From the NCBI RefSeq assembly GCF_900626075.1, contig NZ_UYZY01000001.1, positions 806,001 to 870,000 of the forward strand: a stretch of DNA of 64,000 bases. Direction: 5' to 3'. The position numbers and the translations under genes were made by a program. Positions 52,286-63,500 of this stretch are shown one piece after another; the first letter of the stretch is position 1; every line of letters begins with the position of its first letter. The notes below the pieces were generated by a model that worked only from the letters and a program-made list of their open reading frames with translations, made no database searches and was not told where the DNA came from. The stretch is from Clostridium transplantifaecale (lineage in GTDB: Bacteria; Bacillota; Clostridia; Lachnospirales; Lachnospiraceae).

Positions 52286-53302
52286 ATGGATATGAATTAT
52301 TATAGGAAAATCCAAAATGCTTACGGCACAAAAAACAAACGTGAAAAAGAGCTTGCCAAAACCACTCGAGAAATGGCAAGACATTTTGGAGATACATACG
52401 ATACCAGGGAAGTTCTTCTTAATAACACGGTAACCGATTTAATGATCATCAACGACACCGGCTCCAATCCGTTTAGGAAAAAAATAGTATCGCGTCACAG
52501 CGAACCTCTTCATCCCGGCGATTATGTGTTCTGGAATAAACGGTGTTGGCTGATCACCCTGACCGATCCCGATGATAAAACCTGGAACCGCGGATATATG
52601 CATCTTTGCACCGGTCTATTACGCTGGCAAAATGAAAAAGGCGGAATAATCGAACGTTGGGGATATTCAGAGGACTTAAAACATACCTCTGCAGGTATAT
52701 CCGGAAATGAGGTTGTTACGGTAGGGGATAACCGATTTGATTTTATATTGCCAATTGATTCCGAAACCAAAAAACTGAAGCGTGACATGCGTTTCCCGAT
52801 GGATTTTGAGGATTCGGAGGAACCTGATATTTATAAACTTACCAACTGTAATGTAAAATTTAACGATGAATCCTGTTCCGGCCGGGGCGGCACTATGGCC
52901 GTCACCTTATCGTCTGATGTTTTTCACCGCCACAAAGATAAAAAGGTACCTTTAGGCAATGAGACCGAAGTATGGATTTGTGACTATCATGCTTCCGTTT
53001 GCCCCTCTCCGTCCGATGCGGATAATACAGCCATTTCCATATCCGGCAGCCCAAGACTTAAAAAGGGAGTGATTAAGACTTACACTGCTCACTTCACTGG
53101 TAGAAGAGGTGAAAACGTTACTCCTCCGCCGTTTTTATGGAATGTTGTATGCGATTGTGATATCGTGCAGACCGTAGATGGAAACAATATACAATTACAG
53201 GCTCTTGATAAGGAAAGTATCAATAAGACCTTAGAGCTGCAATTAATAGTCGGCGCCACAGCAGCCGCGAAACTTGATATCACCATTACCGATAACTTTT
53301 AG
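52286..53302 (+). CDS. Putative head closure/structural protein
   Basis: 338 aa. Residues 60-140 contain GDYVFWNKRCWLITLTDPDD and a Trp-rich strand set like head-closure (stopper) proteins. The C-terminal 140 aa look Ig-like (GTMAVTLSSDV, TAISISGSPRLKKGVIKTYT). AGGTATTT before ATG; it starts 3 nt after the previous gene. A surface-exposed Ig-like domain is plausible. Confidence 0.6.
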   Translation: MDMNYYRKIQNAYGTKNKREKELAKTTREMARHFGDTYDTREVLLNNTVTDLMIINDTGSNPFRKKIVSRHSEPLHPGDYVFWNKRCWLITLTDPDDKTWNRGYMHLCTGLLRWQNEKGGIIERWGYSEDLKHTSAGISGNEVVTVGDNRFDFILPIDSETKKLKRDMRFPMDFEDSEEPDIYKLTNCNVKFNDESCSGRGGTMAVTLSSDVFHRHKDKKVPLGNETEVWICDYHASVCPSPSDADNTAISISGSPRLKKGVIKTYTAHFTGRRGENVTPPPFLWNVVCDCDIVQTVDGNNIQLQALDKESINKTLELQLIVGATAAAKLDITITDNF

Positions 53303-53319
53303 ACAGGAGGCCTGCTAAG

Positions 53320-53919
53320 ATGATTTACGATCCCTTATCCGATATGAGCAGAATTAAAGAAAGCCTCTGCTCCTTATTTTGCGATGATGAAGACATCGGC
53401 AGATTAGTCATGCCAATTCCGGATGATCCGGATTTCACATGGGAACAAAACTGGTATGGCGGAAACATGGAAACAACTGTGTCCGGGCAGGCAAAGGTAA
53501 CAACACTGCTTGGACATTGTTTTGATGTTCCCTATATGGAAGGAACCGTGACGGATAACCGCTGCGCAATCTTTGTAGAGACACAGCTTCTGCGGGTGCC
53601 GAACAAATTTCTTAAAGAGGTTGGAATCGATATATCAATTGTATGCCATAAAGACGCTGTCAGACTGTCCGGGGAAGAAAGTTCTTACTTTCATGCAAAA
53701 GGCATCTATGGCAATCGCGTGGACTGTCTGTGTCAGGCAATCAATTCATCCATCCTGAACCCTCAAATCATGGAAACAATTCAACGCAAATATTCAATTG
53801 GTAAATTGCAGTTATCTGAAAAAGAACCCATTCGGCTTTATGTTCCGGGCACCAGATTTTATGGAAAAATTCTTTCATTCAACTACCATACCAACTATCA
53901 GACTAAGGCAGGCAGGTGA
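53320..53919 (+). CDS. Phage structural protein (tail completion candidate)
   Basis: 199 aa with AGGAGG 8-9 nt before ATG. Segments VETQLLRVPNKFLKEVGIDI and NRVDCLCQAINSSILNPQIM; no clear family. Overlaps the next gene (GTGA). Confidence 0.6.
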   Translation: MIYDPLSDMSRIKESLCSLFCDDEDIGRLVMPIPDDPDFTWEQNWYGGNMETTVSGQAKVTTLLGHCFDVPYMEGTVTDNRCAIFVETQLLRVPNKFLKEVGIDISIVCHKDAVRLSGEESSYFHAKGIYGNRVDCLCQAINSSILNPQIMETIQRKYSIGKLQLSEKEPIRLYVPGTRFYGKILSFNYHTNYQTKAGR

Positions 53920-54695
53920 TACGGATAAAACTCTCATATTTTGATTTATTGACGCCGGACCCTGTTTATGTTTCAGGTATAGGCAGAATAAAACCCATCA
54001 AACTGAAAGAACTGTCTGAGGTGTCCTATCAAACCTATCAGATGTATATCAGTCTTCTTTTTTTTGATATTAAACAATATTTTGATTCGCAGGATCAATC
54101 ATCAGCATTTGTAGAACAGCGTGACTTCTACTCTTCTCTTTCTGAAGAAGATAAAACGAAATACACTGTCTTTGATTTTTTCATAACGAATCCCAGCTAC
54201 AATTTATTTATTCAAAAATGCCTTGCCTTTTTTATCTCCGGCGATGTTTCATTCCATCAAAAATCATTATCCTATCTCGTTCAGGAAAATGAAACCATCG
54301 TGGGAACCATTTCCCGGGACAACTGGAGCGATGTCTGTGATCTGATTTTACAGCGGCAATACCGCTCAAAAAGCAATGAGTTTGAGGATGCCTCAAAGGC
54401 AAAGAATAAAAGAGCTCTGAAAATTCTAAACAAGTTGAAGAAAGGCGCGCAGACTGCAAAAGGAAACGATGAAAACCGGGATTATGAAATTCCGAACCTG
54501 ATTTCTGCACTTGCCTCCAAAAGTTATAATTTGAATATTTCGAACATTTGGGAGATCACGGTATTCCAGTTATATGACCAATTCCAAAGACAGCAACTGA
54601 ATTCAGTCTACGATATTCAATCAACTTCAGCTTCCGTTTGGGGAACAAAAGAAAATAAATTTGATATAAACCAATGGTTTAAAAGTCTCAATTAA
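53916..54695 (+). CDS. Phage protein, tail region
   Basis: 259 aa from GTG 53916, coupled to the preceding stop. N-terminus IKLSYFDLLTPDPVYVSGIG RIKPIKLKEL resembles conserved proteins found before the tail-tube gene in phages of gut Clostridia (recollection). Helical, lysine-rich middle (SKAKNKRALKILNKLKKGAQ). Function unknown. Confidence 0.65.
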   Translation: MIRIKLSYFDLLTPDPVYVSGIGRIKPIKLKELSEVSYQTYQMYISLLFFDIKQYFDSQDQSSAFVEQRDFYSSLSEEDKTKYTVFDFFITNPSYNLFIQKCLAFFISGDVSFHQKSLSYLVQENETIVGTISRDNWSDVCDLILQRQYRSKSNEFEDASKAKNKRALKILNKLKKGAQTAKGNDENRDYEIPNLISALASKSYNLNISNIWEITVFQLYDQFQRQQLNSVYDIQSTSASVWGTKENKFDINQWFKSLN

Positions 54696-54735
54696 CGCCC
54701 TATATGGGTTAAAAACATTTTAGGAGGAATTACTT

Positions 54736-55467
54736 ATGAATTTAAACATGGCTAATAGACAGTGCTGCGACCTTGACATCAGAGATTATAAAACAAATCA
54801 ACCGTGGATGTTTGCAGAATTCTGCAATACCACGACGGCCGGCCTCACCGGAGAATCCGTTTATGCAATGAAAAAGGGAAGCAAGGCAATTGCATTCTCC
54901 GATCCGGTTAGCGGCACAATGACTCTTGAATTCCAGGTACATCCATTCAAGATTTATTCACTTTTAAGCGATGGGGAACTTGAAACAAATGCAATTGTAC
55001 CGGTAAGAGAAGTTGTTGCTGCCAATGCCGCCGGTTCCCTGACTCTTTCAAACGCTCCTGTCGCCGGTTCCGTATTTGTATATGCAGAAGGAGATTTTGC
55101 AGGTACTGCAATTGAAGGAACTGTTACTGGCACTAAATTTACGGCCACAGAAGAATCTGCCATTGCGGAATCCGAAAAATATGAAGCCGCCTATCTGGTA
55201 GAGAAGACAAACGGCGTGAAAAAGATTTCGTTTAATAATAAAAAGATTCCGAAGGATTATAGAATTACCATGGAAACTCTTGATAAAAACGAAGACGGAG
55301 AATTAATTCCGATTAAGATTACGGCCTACAAAGCAACACCTCAGAGAAATTTAGAGTTATCCTTCTCTTCTGCCGGTGATCCGGGCGCAGTAACTCTCAC
55401 CTTTGATATTCTGGAGGATCGCGACGGAAATGTATTAGATATTGTTGAGATCGAGGACGGGGAGTAA
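54736..55467 (+). CDS. Major tail tube/structural protein
   Basis: 243 aa with AGGAGG 7-8 nt before ATG. N-terminus ANRQCCDLDIRDYKTNQPWM, then VYAMKKGSKAIAFSDPVSGT MTLEFQ, and a C-terminal beta-rich domain ending in an acidic tail. The pattern suits a tail-tube subunit. It is followed by a strong terminator, as often for the most abundant structural protein. Confidence 0.7.
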   Translation: MNLNMANRQCCDLDIRDYKTNQPWMFAEFCNTTTAGLTGESVYAMKKGSKAIAFSDPVSGTMTLEFQVHPFKIYSLLSDGELETNAIVPVREVVAANAAGSLTLSNAPVAGSVFVYAEGDFAGTAIEGTVTGTKFTATEESAIAESEKYEAAYLVEKTNGVKKISFNNKKIPKDYRITMETLDKNEDGELIPIKITAYKATPQRNLELSFSSAGDPGAVTLTFDILEDRDGNVLDIVEIEDGE

Positions 55468-55553
55468 TCCCGTTCTCAGCGAAAAAGGCCGGATTAGTTA
55501 AACAGCCAATCAAACGGCGGCTTTGATTCATTCGAACTATTGTAGTTTATATA

Positions 55554-55597
55554 GGGTGATAAACTGCAAAATGCGGTTTATTGCCCTGTTTTTTTCT
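55554..55597 (+). terminator. Strong terminator after tail-tube gene
   Basis: 15-bp stem (55554-55568 with 55572-55586, three G-U pairs) with AAA loop, followed by TGTTTTTTTTTC. A second hairpin, GGAGTTCCG/CGGAACTCC (55603-55624), follows at once. Confidence 0.9.
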
Positions 55598-55640
55598 GCC
55601 TGGGAGTTCCGCGTCCGGAACTCCTTATTCAAAAATAAGG

Positions 55641-55898
55641 ATGGTGATTAATATTCAATTTTATACGTTAGAAGAGGCAAAAGAGGTTTATGGAGAAAAT
55701 AACCTGGTACCCATATCTCAACTCAAACAGATTATTTTTTATACAAAGTTCGGATGCCAGCCGAAATTTATCTGGGAATCGGAAAAAGAGGAGGGTCGCA
55801 TCGTAGCGTGGTTCCATCGGAAAGAGACTCAGCTCGTATATGAACGCTGGATGTCGAACCGCCCCCAAAGGCAGGTGTGTATAAAATCAAAAAAATAA
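55641..55898 (+). CDS. Small conserved phage protein
   Basis: 85 aa from ATG 55641. AAGG abuts that ATG, while AAGGATGGTGAT (a match to the full anti-Shine-Dalgarno with one extra T) is placed for ATT 55653, giving a protein beginning IQFYTLEEAKEVYG. Middle: VPISQLKQIIFYTKFGCQPK. No membrane segment. Overlaps the resolvase gene by 22 nt. Confidence 0.65.
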   Translation: MVINIQFYTLEEAKEVYGENNLVPISQLKQIIFYTKFGCQPKFIWESEKEEGRIVAWFHRKETQLVYERWMSNRPQRQVCIKSKK

Positions 55899-56323
55899 TA
55901 TTGGTTATTGACAACAAAACACTTGCCGCATACGAGAAGTACTATTTTCTAAAGCATCCCAAAGCCACAAAAAATCCAATCAAAAATCCCTATCATGAAT
56001 CCATAAACACATGGATGATTATGAAACGGCCTATAATGAACCATTTGAAGCGGCAGTGGAAGGATTTCATAGTCTGGTTTATAGAAAATCAAGGTTATAC
56101 TAACCTGCACATTGAAAAGTGTGATATGAAATTTATTACCTATTATAAGACTGCCCGCAAACATGATATTGATAATAGTTGTCCCAAATTTATCCTGGAC
56201 GGTTTATCCGAAAGTGGTCTTATTGTCGATGATGACAGCAGTCACATTACATCCCTGACAATGGAGTGTTATGTAGACAAAAGTAATCCAAGAACAGAAA
56301 TTGAAATTCTCGCCAGCAAATAG
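55877..56323 (+). CDS. RusA-family Holliday junction resolvase
   Basis: 148 aa from GTG 55877; AAAGGCAGGTG is better placed for ATC 55886. Family signature HDIDNSCPKFILDGLSESGL then IVDDDSSHITS carries the catalytic Asp residues (DxDN and DDD). RusA enzymes resolve branched phage DNA before packaging. It lies unusually between the tail-tube and tape-measure genes. Confidence 0.85.
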   Translation: MYKIKKIILVIDNKTLAAYEKYYFLKHPKATKNPIKNPYHESINTWMIMKRPIMNHLKRQWKDFIVWFIENQGYTNLHIEKCDMKFITYYKTARKHDIDNSCPKFILDGLSESGLIVDDDSSHITSLTMECYVDKSNPRTEIEILASK

Positions 56324-56406
56324 GAACCGGTGCCTATAAAAAACGCCGAACACTCTTCCGCTGCCGAAAAGAATTTGCAGTTCACATATCATAAAAGGAG
56401 AATCCT

Positions 56407-57000
56407 ATGGAATTAAATTATAAAAACAAACTGAGCTTTTCCGAAAGTCTGGCTATGATTGATGAAGTATATATTACTTTGTTTGAATCCGATCCCGAAA
56501 CAGGAGCAATAAGCTATTTCCCTGAGTTATATGACTATGCTTACCGTTTAGCAATTGCCAGATATTACGGAGGATATCTATGTACGGGTGTTGCCGAAGA
56601 AGACTATTCGGCAGCGATGGATGTAGATATAAACTCATTGGACATTGATGATTTACAACTGTCGGGAATAGAGGAAGCTATCCTGCAAAAAATTGAAATG
56701 AAAAAAGCGGAAATGAATCGAGCTAATATTCTGGTTGCATCCAAATTCGATGAAATTATTAATCCGATTGTCGGCTTACTCAATACGCTTACCAACACAA
56801 TCGAAACGTTTGACATCAATAACCTGGACAAAATACTTGGCTCTTCTAATATGAAAAATCTTATGGAGAATTATCTTAAGCCCGGAATAGACGAAAATCA
56901 CCTTATGAAATTAATTAATGCAACGAAAAAAACAAATAAGGAACCTGAAAATATCATGGTAAATGAAGGCTCTTCCGAAACTGTGACAGAGGATAACTAA
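56407..57000 (+). CDS. Putative tail assembly chaperone
   Basis: 197 aa with AAAAGGAG 6 nt before ATG. Acidic helical protein (LSFSESLAMIDEVYITLFES; EAILQKIEMKKAEMNRANIL). Position and length, upstream of the tape measure, fit a tail assembly chaperone. No obvious slippery site for a frameshift was found at its end. Confidence 0.55.
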   Translation: MELNYKNKLSFSESLAMIDEVYITLFESDPETGAISYFPELYDYAYRLAIARYYGGYLCTGVAEEDYSAAMDVDINSLDIDDLQLSGIEEAILQKIEMKKAEMNRANILVASKFDEIINPIVGLLNTLTNTIETFDINNLDKILGSSNMKNLMENYLKPGIDENHLMKLINATKKTNKEPENIMVNEGSSETVTEDN

Positions 57001-57017
57001 AACAGCAGGGAATGAAT

Positions 57018-57443
57018 ATGTCCACAATTACAATAAAACAGGCAAATGATATAAATAAAGTTTTGGAAAAAGAAATTTATCAGTGGCTGGCACAGCTAAA
57101 GAACGAACTACCGGAATTATTGAAAGACTTTATTATGAGTGAGTATCATGAGCAAGATTCATCCTCCGCCCTATATAAGCGCCAATATCGTATTTTAAAT
57201 TCTGTAATGTCAAGCAATATTAAAAAAGCCGGAAACACCTATTCTATGGAAATCTATCTTGATTCCGATAAACTCTCCTATGCTCCGTCTCTGTGGGGAG
57301 CCGCATATCCTTCAGATTCCGTTGATGTGAGCGACAGCTGGTTTTGGTATACTTTCCTAAATTCCATCGGAGAAGGCGGAACCTATGATATATTTCAAAA
57401 ATTCAAATCTTATATCGGCGAAAAAGCACTTATTCATACTTAG
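57018..57443 (+). CDS. Hypothetical tail-region protein
   Basis: 141 aa from ATG 57018 (AGGGA 6-8 nt upstream; ATG 57012 also in frame). Helical N-terminus (KEIYQWLAQLKNELPELLKD) and aromatic middle (WGAAYPSDSVDVSDSWFWYT). Unknown function. A perfect terminator overlaps its last codons. Confidence 0.6.
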   Translation: MSTITIKQANDINKVLEKEIYQWLAQLKNELPELLKDFIMSEYHEQDSSSALYKRQYRILNSVMSSNIKKAGNTYSMEIYLDSDKLSYAPSLWGAAYPSDSVDVSDSWFWYTFLNSIGEGGTYDIFQKFKSYIGEKALIHT

Positions 57444-57467
57444 CACAGTAAAAAATAAGTGCTTTTT
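57421..57467 (+). terminator. Strong terminator before tape-measure gene
   Basis: 14-bp perfect stem (57421-57434 with 57454-57467) starting within the end of the preceding gene; the 3' arm ends in TTTTT. The tape-measure gene therefore needs read-through, antitermination or a promoter in 57468-57542 (a TATAAT at 57496 lacks a -35). Confidence 0.85.
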
Positions 57468-57542
57468 AACACATCCACGTCTATACGCAAGGATCTATAA
57501 TGCTCAGCGCTTTTGTTCTGGGCTTTTCAAAAGGAGACTTTA

Positions 57543-60500
57543 ATGCCAATCGATGATTTCAAAGTACAAATATCTGGCACTGTACTTGGTAATAATGTCA
57601 GTTCAGATTTAAAAAAACAGTTTAAAAAAATAAAAGATTTATCAGTAACCATAAATAAAGCATCTCTCGAACAATCTGCTATTACCGATATTAAAAACTC
57701 TCTGGCCTCGAATCACCTCAAATTACAAGTTGATTTAGGTGACACTGCATTAAAGCAACAGGCACAAAATGTCGGTCGCAATACGGGAGCTGTTATTTCT
57801 GATATCATTCAAAAGACGATTAAAAAAAGCAACGGTAACAAGGATTTTGATATTTCAGGTGAGACCTTTCAAACTTTAAAGGATAAATTTGTTCAATTCC
57901 AAGCCATCGCATCCCAAAGTTCACTGTTAGGTAAAAATGGAGCACTCTCTACACTGTTTAGCCCCTCACAGTCCCCTCTTACTCCTGAATTATTAGGTGA
58001 TTATGAGGCTTTTAAAGATTTATTTAATGAATGTAATTTGAGCGCCGAAGCCCTAGCTGAAGGAATAGGCGGAAATTTAAACAAAGAAATTGTAAAGTAT
58101 GCTTCTGGATTTAAAAATGGAGAACTGACAACTAAAGGCTTCATAAAATCGCTCAGTAACATGACCCTTGGGGCAAAAGCAGCTCAAGTTGCTTTAAATG
58201 GTTTATCTATTGTTGGAAATATGTTTGTATCTTGGGCTATATCTAAAGGCATCCAATTAGCAATAGGCGCATTCGACAACTTTATTCATAGTACAGAAAA
58301 AGCAAAAGAAGCCGCAAAGAACGCAAGACAAGACTTTACAACCCAGAAAAACGAATTAGATGACATCAATACAGCTCTAGGTGAAAATAGCAAACGCATA
58401 CAGGAACTTCAATCAAAAGGTTCATTAACCTATGTTGAAGCAACAGAATTAGATAAGCTAAGAAAAGCGACAAAAGAGTTAAAATTACAGCAGGATTATA
58501 AACAACGAGAACTAAAAAAAGCGTCTGAAGAAAAATACGAAGCTGATACAAAAGCCTATAAAAAAGAATACGGTTTTGGTGATTTTTCATCTGAGACAGT
58601 TCACCGCTTAGCCAATTTGACTGACAGTCAATATAACGATCAATCAGCAAATTTTGATGATATAACACTTCAAGCTGCGATGATCGAACAATATCAGAAC
58701 AAACTAGAAACAGCGTTAGCAGATGGAGATGAAAAAGCTGCCGAAGCTGCCAGAAAAACGATTAAAACGCATCAAGACGCTATTGAGGAAGCAATTCCCA
58801 CACTAGGTGGTTATAAAGACAGCATTGATGAACTGGCCAACTACAAAGTTCTTAATGACGAAGAAACACAATTTGCTGATAATGTTAACAGCGCTCTTAA
58901 ATTAGCATATACCTATGTTGAAAATGGCTCCAAAATCTGGAACGAGTCTATTTTAGATGAAGTATTTAACACTGACGGCCTGGAAATAACCCAAAAAAAA
59001 TTAATAGAACTGGCGCAGGCAGGAAAACTTGACGAAGCAACTATCGCTTCATACGAAAATCTAAATGAGGCAATTCAGAAAAGTGATTTTATATCTGACA
59101 GCGCCTCTCCCATTGCAGCTTTCATCGACCAGCTTCAACTTCTGGCCGCTGAAGAAAAAAACGCTGAATCCTCACTGGAGGGAATCGATCTTGGAAATCT
59201 GAATGAGCGCATCCATTCTTCTATCGCAGCTCAAAACCTGTTCAGCATTGCATTGTCCGAACAAAACGAAACCGGTACCCTTTCTGCTGAAACGTTAGCC
59301 GGACTTCAAAAGCAGTACGGTAATTTAGGCAGTGTTTTAGAAATCACCTCCACAGGCATTCAATTAAACACGCAAAAGCTTGCAGACTTGAATGTTGAGG
59401 AACGCAAAAACATGCGCTCCGAATTTTCGGAGAAATTTTCTGCATTAAAAGAGCATCTGAACAGCACTGCCTATGAACTGGCCGCGTATAATCAAAGATT
59501 AGAACAAGATACCTCGCTTACCGAAGACCAGCGTAATGCATTAGAGTCTCTCATCCGGTCAAAGGAAACCGACCGTTCGACTACACTAGGTCAAATAGCC
59601 GATTTGAAATTTCTCCAAACTGAATATGAAAATTCTCTTTCTAAGTATAATGCCTTTACAAAGGCTCTTTCAAGTTCGGATTCCGGCGCTCATTATGATA
59701 CAATCCAGTCAAACCTCGGTAAAGTTCAGGAAATGTGGAACAAGGGATTAACCGGTACTGACGATATTCGTACCTTTGTTGACTATATGACAAATGAGGA
59801 TATGTCGGCGGCATCCGTCGAGGAAATCTCGGCGGCCTATCAAAAGGCTATGGCGGATGCAAAGAACTACTTTACTGAAGGTCAGGAAGGTTCTATCCGT
59901 TTTGCAAATGCTCTGAAAGAGATCGGAATGGCTACTGAAGACGCCAACCACAAATGGTCTATCGATATTACCGACATAGATGATACCGCTCAAAAGCTTG
60001 GTTATAGCGTTGATTTTGTTAAGGATAATCTTCAAAAGCTGAAAGATTACGGCTTTGATTTAACCTTCTCTTTTGACGAAGATGGAAATATTGATACAAC
60101 AGATGCACTAAATGGACTGAACAATCAAATAGATGAAATTGAAGAAAAAATCCGAAATGTGGCGCCAGGCTTTGATACCAGTGAGTGGGAAGCAGAGCTT
60201 GATGAACTTAAGGCCTCAAAAAATGAACTGGAAGATATTGTCCAGATAACGATTGATAAGCAAAAAGCCGTTGAAGAAATTCAGTCTTTACAAGAGGAAA
60301 TAGATAAGTTAACTGCCGCTCCCGATAAATCTCCAACCGACCTGACCCATATTGCATGGGCAAAAAACAAGCAGAAAGAATTAGCCGACGCAAATAACAT
60401 TACAATAGAAGCCGTACTAAATCTCAATGATGCCGGAGGGAAAACGGAAAGCTCCATCATAGACATTGCAAATTTGGAAATCGAAGATAAGGAGTTTAAA

Positions 60501-63500
60501 GTCTCCGCCGATATCGCAGAAGCCACTGCTGTGATTGATTCCCTGACTAGCAAAGAATATACCGCTACTGTTGCAGTGAAATTAAAAACAGGCAACATGT
60601 TTTCCCTGTTGCAGGGAATTGCTGTGAGTGCCGGCAGGCAGAAGGAAAATGGGAAAAATGCCTCCTGGACGGGCTCTGCATTTGTCAATGGAAGCTGGAA
60701 GGTGGGATATACCGGGAAAGCTTTAGTCGGTGAATTAGGGAAAGAACTTTTAGTTCGAAATGGCATGGCCATCCCCATCGGAACTTACGGTGCTGAGTTT
60801 GTTAATCTGCAGTCCAACGATATTATTTTCAATCATGTACAGACAAAGCAATTAGAGCGCAACGGACGTATTAATAGCCGAGGGAAAGCTTTCTTTAAAG
60901 GCAGTGTCCCGGCTTTTAATGGAGAGTCTATAAATAATAATCCCTCTTCTGGGAATGGCGGCAATACTGGAGGCGCAACCGCATCAGGCATCTTTTACAC
61001 TCCTCCCGAATCCGGGTGTAAAGCGATTACCAATGAACTTACGAAAGCTGTCGGGTCATCTAAAAAGATTACAAAAGAAGCAGAAAAACAAAAGAAAGAA
61101 TATAACTGGATAAAAACAGCTCTTGAATATATTTCCGGCGAACGTGAGAAAATCGCTGATACCATAGAAGATGAAAATGTATCCTATCAAAGGCAGCTTT
61201 CCCTGCTTGACGAATTATTAGCAGCAGATGAACAGATAATGGATACAAATAAGTCTGCATTAGATATCTATAAAAATCAGTGGAATGATATATCGGCTGA
61301 GATTCTTCAAAACTTCGGAGAGGTTGAAGGCAACAGCCTGCTTTCGAAAATCATGAAAGGGGATGTTACTCCGGACGGCTGGAAAACATCCTTTGAAATT
61401 GATCCTGATGATGAATCTATTGATGCTAAGACTGAACTTCTTGATAAAGCGATCGAAATATTTGCTTCTTTATCCAGCCAGGAAGATTCCTATAATAAAG
61501 CTTTGGCTCAAATAACAGAAGATCGGCGCAAACAATTTGAAATCAGGCTTAATATGATAAAAGCATCTTTTGAGGCGGTTGAATCTGCAATGAGTAAACT
61601 CGAATCCGAACTGAATCTCAAAGAGACTACGGGCCGTATGATAACCGAAGCTGACTATCGGGAGCTGATCCGTCTATCTGAAGATCAAATCGACTTATAT
61701 TATGAGCAGCTCGACATTCTGCAGGAAGAACTGGATGGATTAAAAGAAGGTAGCGCCGAGTGGTATAATGTAAAATCCAAGATTTCAGACTGCTCAAATG
61801 CCATTTTACAATGTGAAGAGAACCAGGCTAAATGGAATGAGGAAATTTTAAATCTTCCAATTCGCCGTATTGAGCGTTATTTAGCACTACTGAATAATAT
61901 AAAAAAGAATATTACAAATAAAATCAGTGAACAGGATTCTCTGGGAATCAAAGCGACAAAGGAACAGCTCCAAAGTCTGATTGATATTTCTTCCCTGCAA
62001 ATCGACAAGCTCAAAGAACAGCATTCCCTTCTTTCTGATAAGCTTGGTAATTATGAGTATGGAAGTGATAAGTTTAATGATGTGAAAAATGAAATTCAGG
62101 ATGTCGAAGATGAAATATCCTCTCTAATTCAAAGCCAGCAGGATTGGAATAAACAAATTCTTCAGATTCCTTTAGACAACATCGGCAAACTGAAGGAGCA
62201 ATTGCAAAATATTCTCGGGGCCCTGACGGAAGTAACCGATCAATTTGATGCTTCGATCTCCGCCGTCACTACTGCTATCGAAGAACAGGTCGGTGTGATT
62301 AATGATTTAAAAGATGCCACCACAAAAGAATATGAAGCAAAAACTAAAATTGAACAGGACAAACTGGATTTATTACAGGAGCAGAATAAAGAGCGTGGCG
62401 TACAACTGGCACTGGAACAGGCATCATATGACTTGGCCAGAGCGAATAGCCAAAAAGCAAATCAGGTTGTCAGAAATGGAGAGCTCGTCTACGAAGCGGA
62501 TCAGGATGCCGTTCGAAATGCAAATAAATCGAAAGCAGATGCTGAATATAACAAAACAGTATATGATTTAGAGGAGCAAATCAAAGCGCTTGAGGATGAA
62601 CGGGATAACGTGCTGGAAAATTATGATGAGCAGATCGAAAAATTGGAAAAAATAAAAGACAAGTGGTCTGAAATTGCTTCTAATATTGAAAAAGCCCGAA
62701 ATGCTTCCGACGCAGATGAAATCCTGGGGCCAGACTGGAAGGATAAAATTCTCTCCGGTCATGGTGATGATCTTTATAATATGCTGAAGGGCAATTATGA
62801 GAATATCGCGGCGCAAAAGGATTTGTATGAGAAACAAATTGACAGTAATGACAAGATTGCCAGTTTAATGGAACAGTATATTGCCGCATATCAGGATGGC
62901 ACAATGTCATTCTCCCAGGTGATGTCTCAATTTGATTCCCTTATTCATTCTGCCAAAGACGGCTTCTCTGCTCTGGAAAATCTTGAAGCCATATTAGATA
63001 TTACGGGAAATAAAAATGCTGATTCGGCTTTAAATGATATTCAAAATCGTATCTCCTCTTCTCTTAATGATTTTAAGGATTATCTAAAGGCCGCCAATTC
63101 AAATAGTGATACAATTGCATCTTATACTTCCACCTGGGAGGAAATTAAAAAGACCCTGGAAGAACAGCTTGCAACCCTGAAGGAACTGGCCGAGGAGGAG
63201 GCAAAAAGGGTCTCTGACGCTAAAGTTTCTTCCGGCAACAGCGGCAAAGGCAAAGGCCACTCTTCTTCTAAAGGCCCAAACTGGAATACGCCGGACAACA
63301 CCGCTACCGGACCCGGAAAGGAAAGTGAACTCCGGGAAACTGCCGAACGGACGAAAGAGCAAAAAAAGAACCATTATAAAGATGGCATTGAAAAAGGCCC
63401 TGTTCAGCGCAGCCCCGGAACTTCGGTGAGAATGCTAAAGACTCTTGCCACGCAGAAACTGAACCGGGATGAAGTTGCCGCAACACTGCATACCGGAGAG

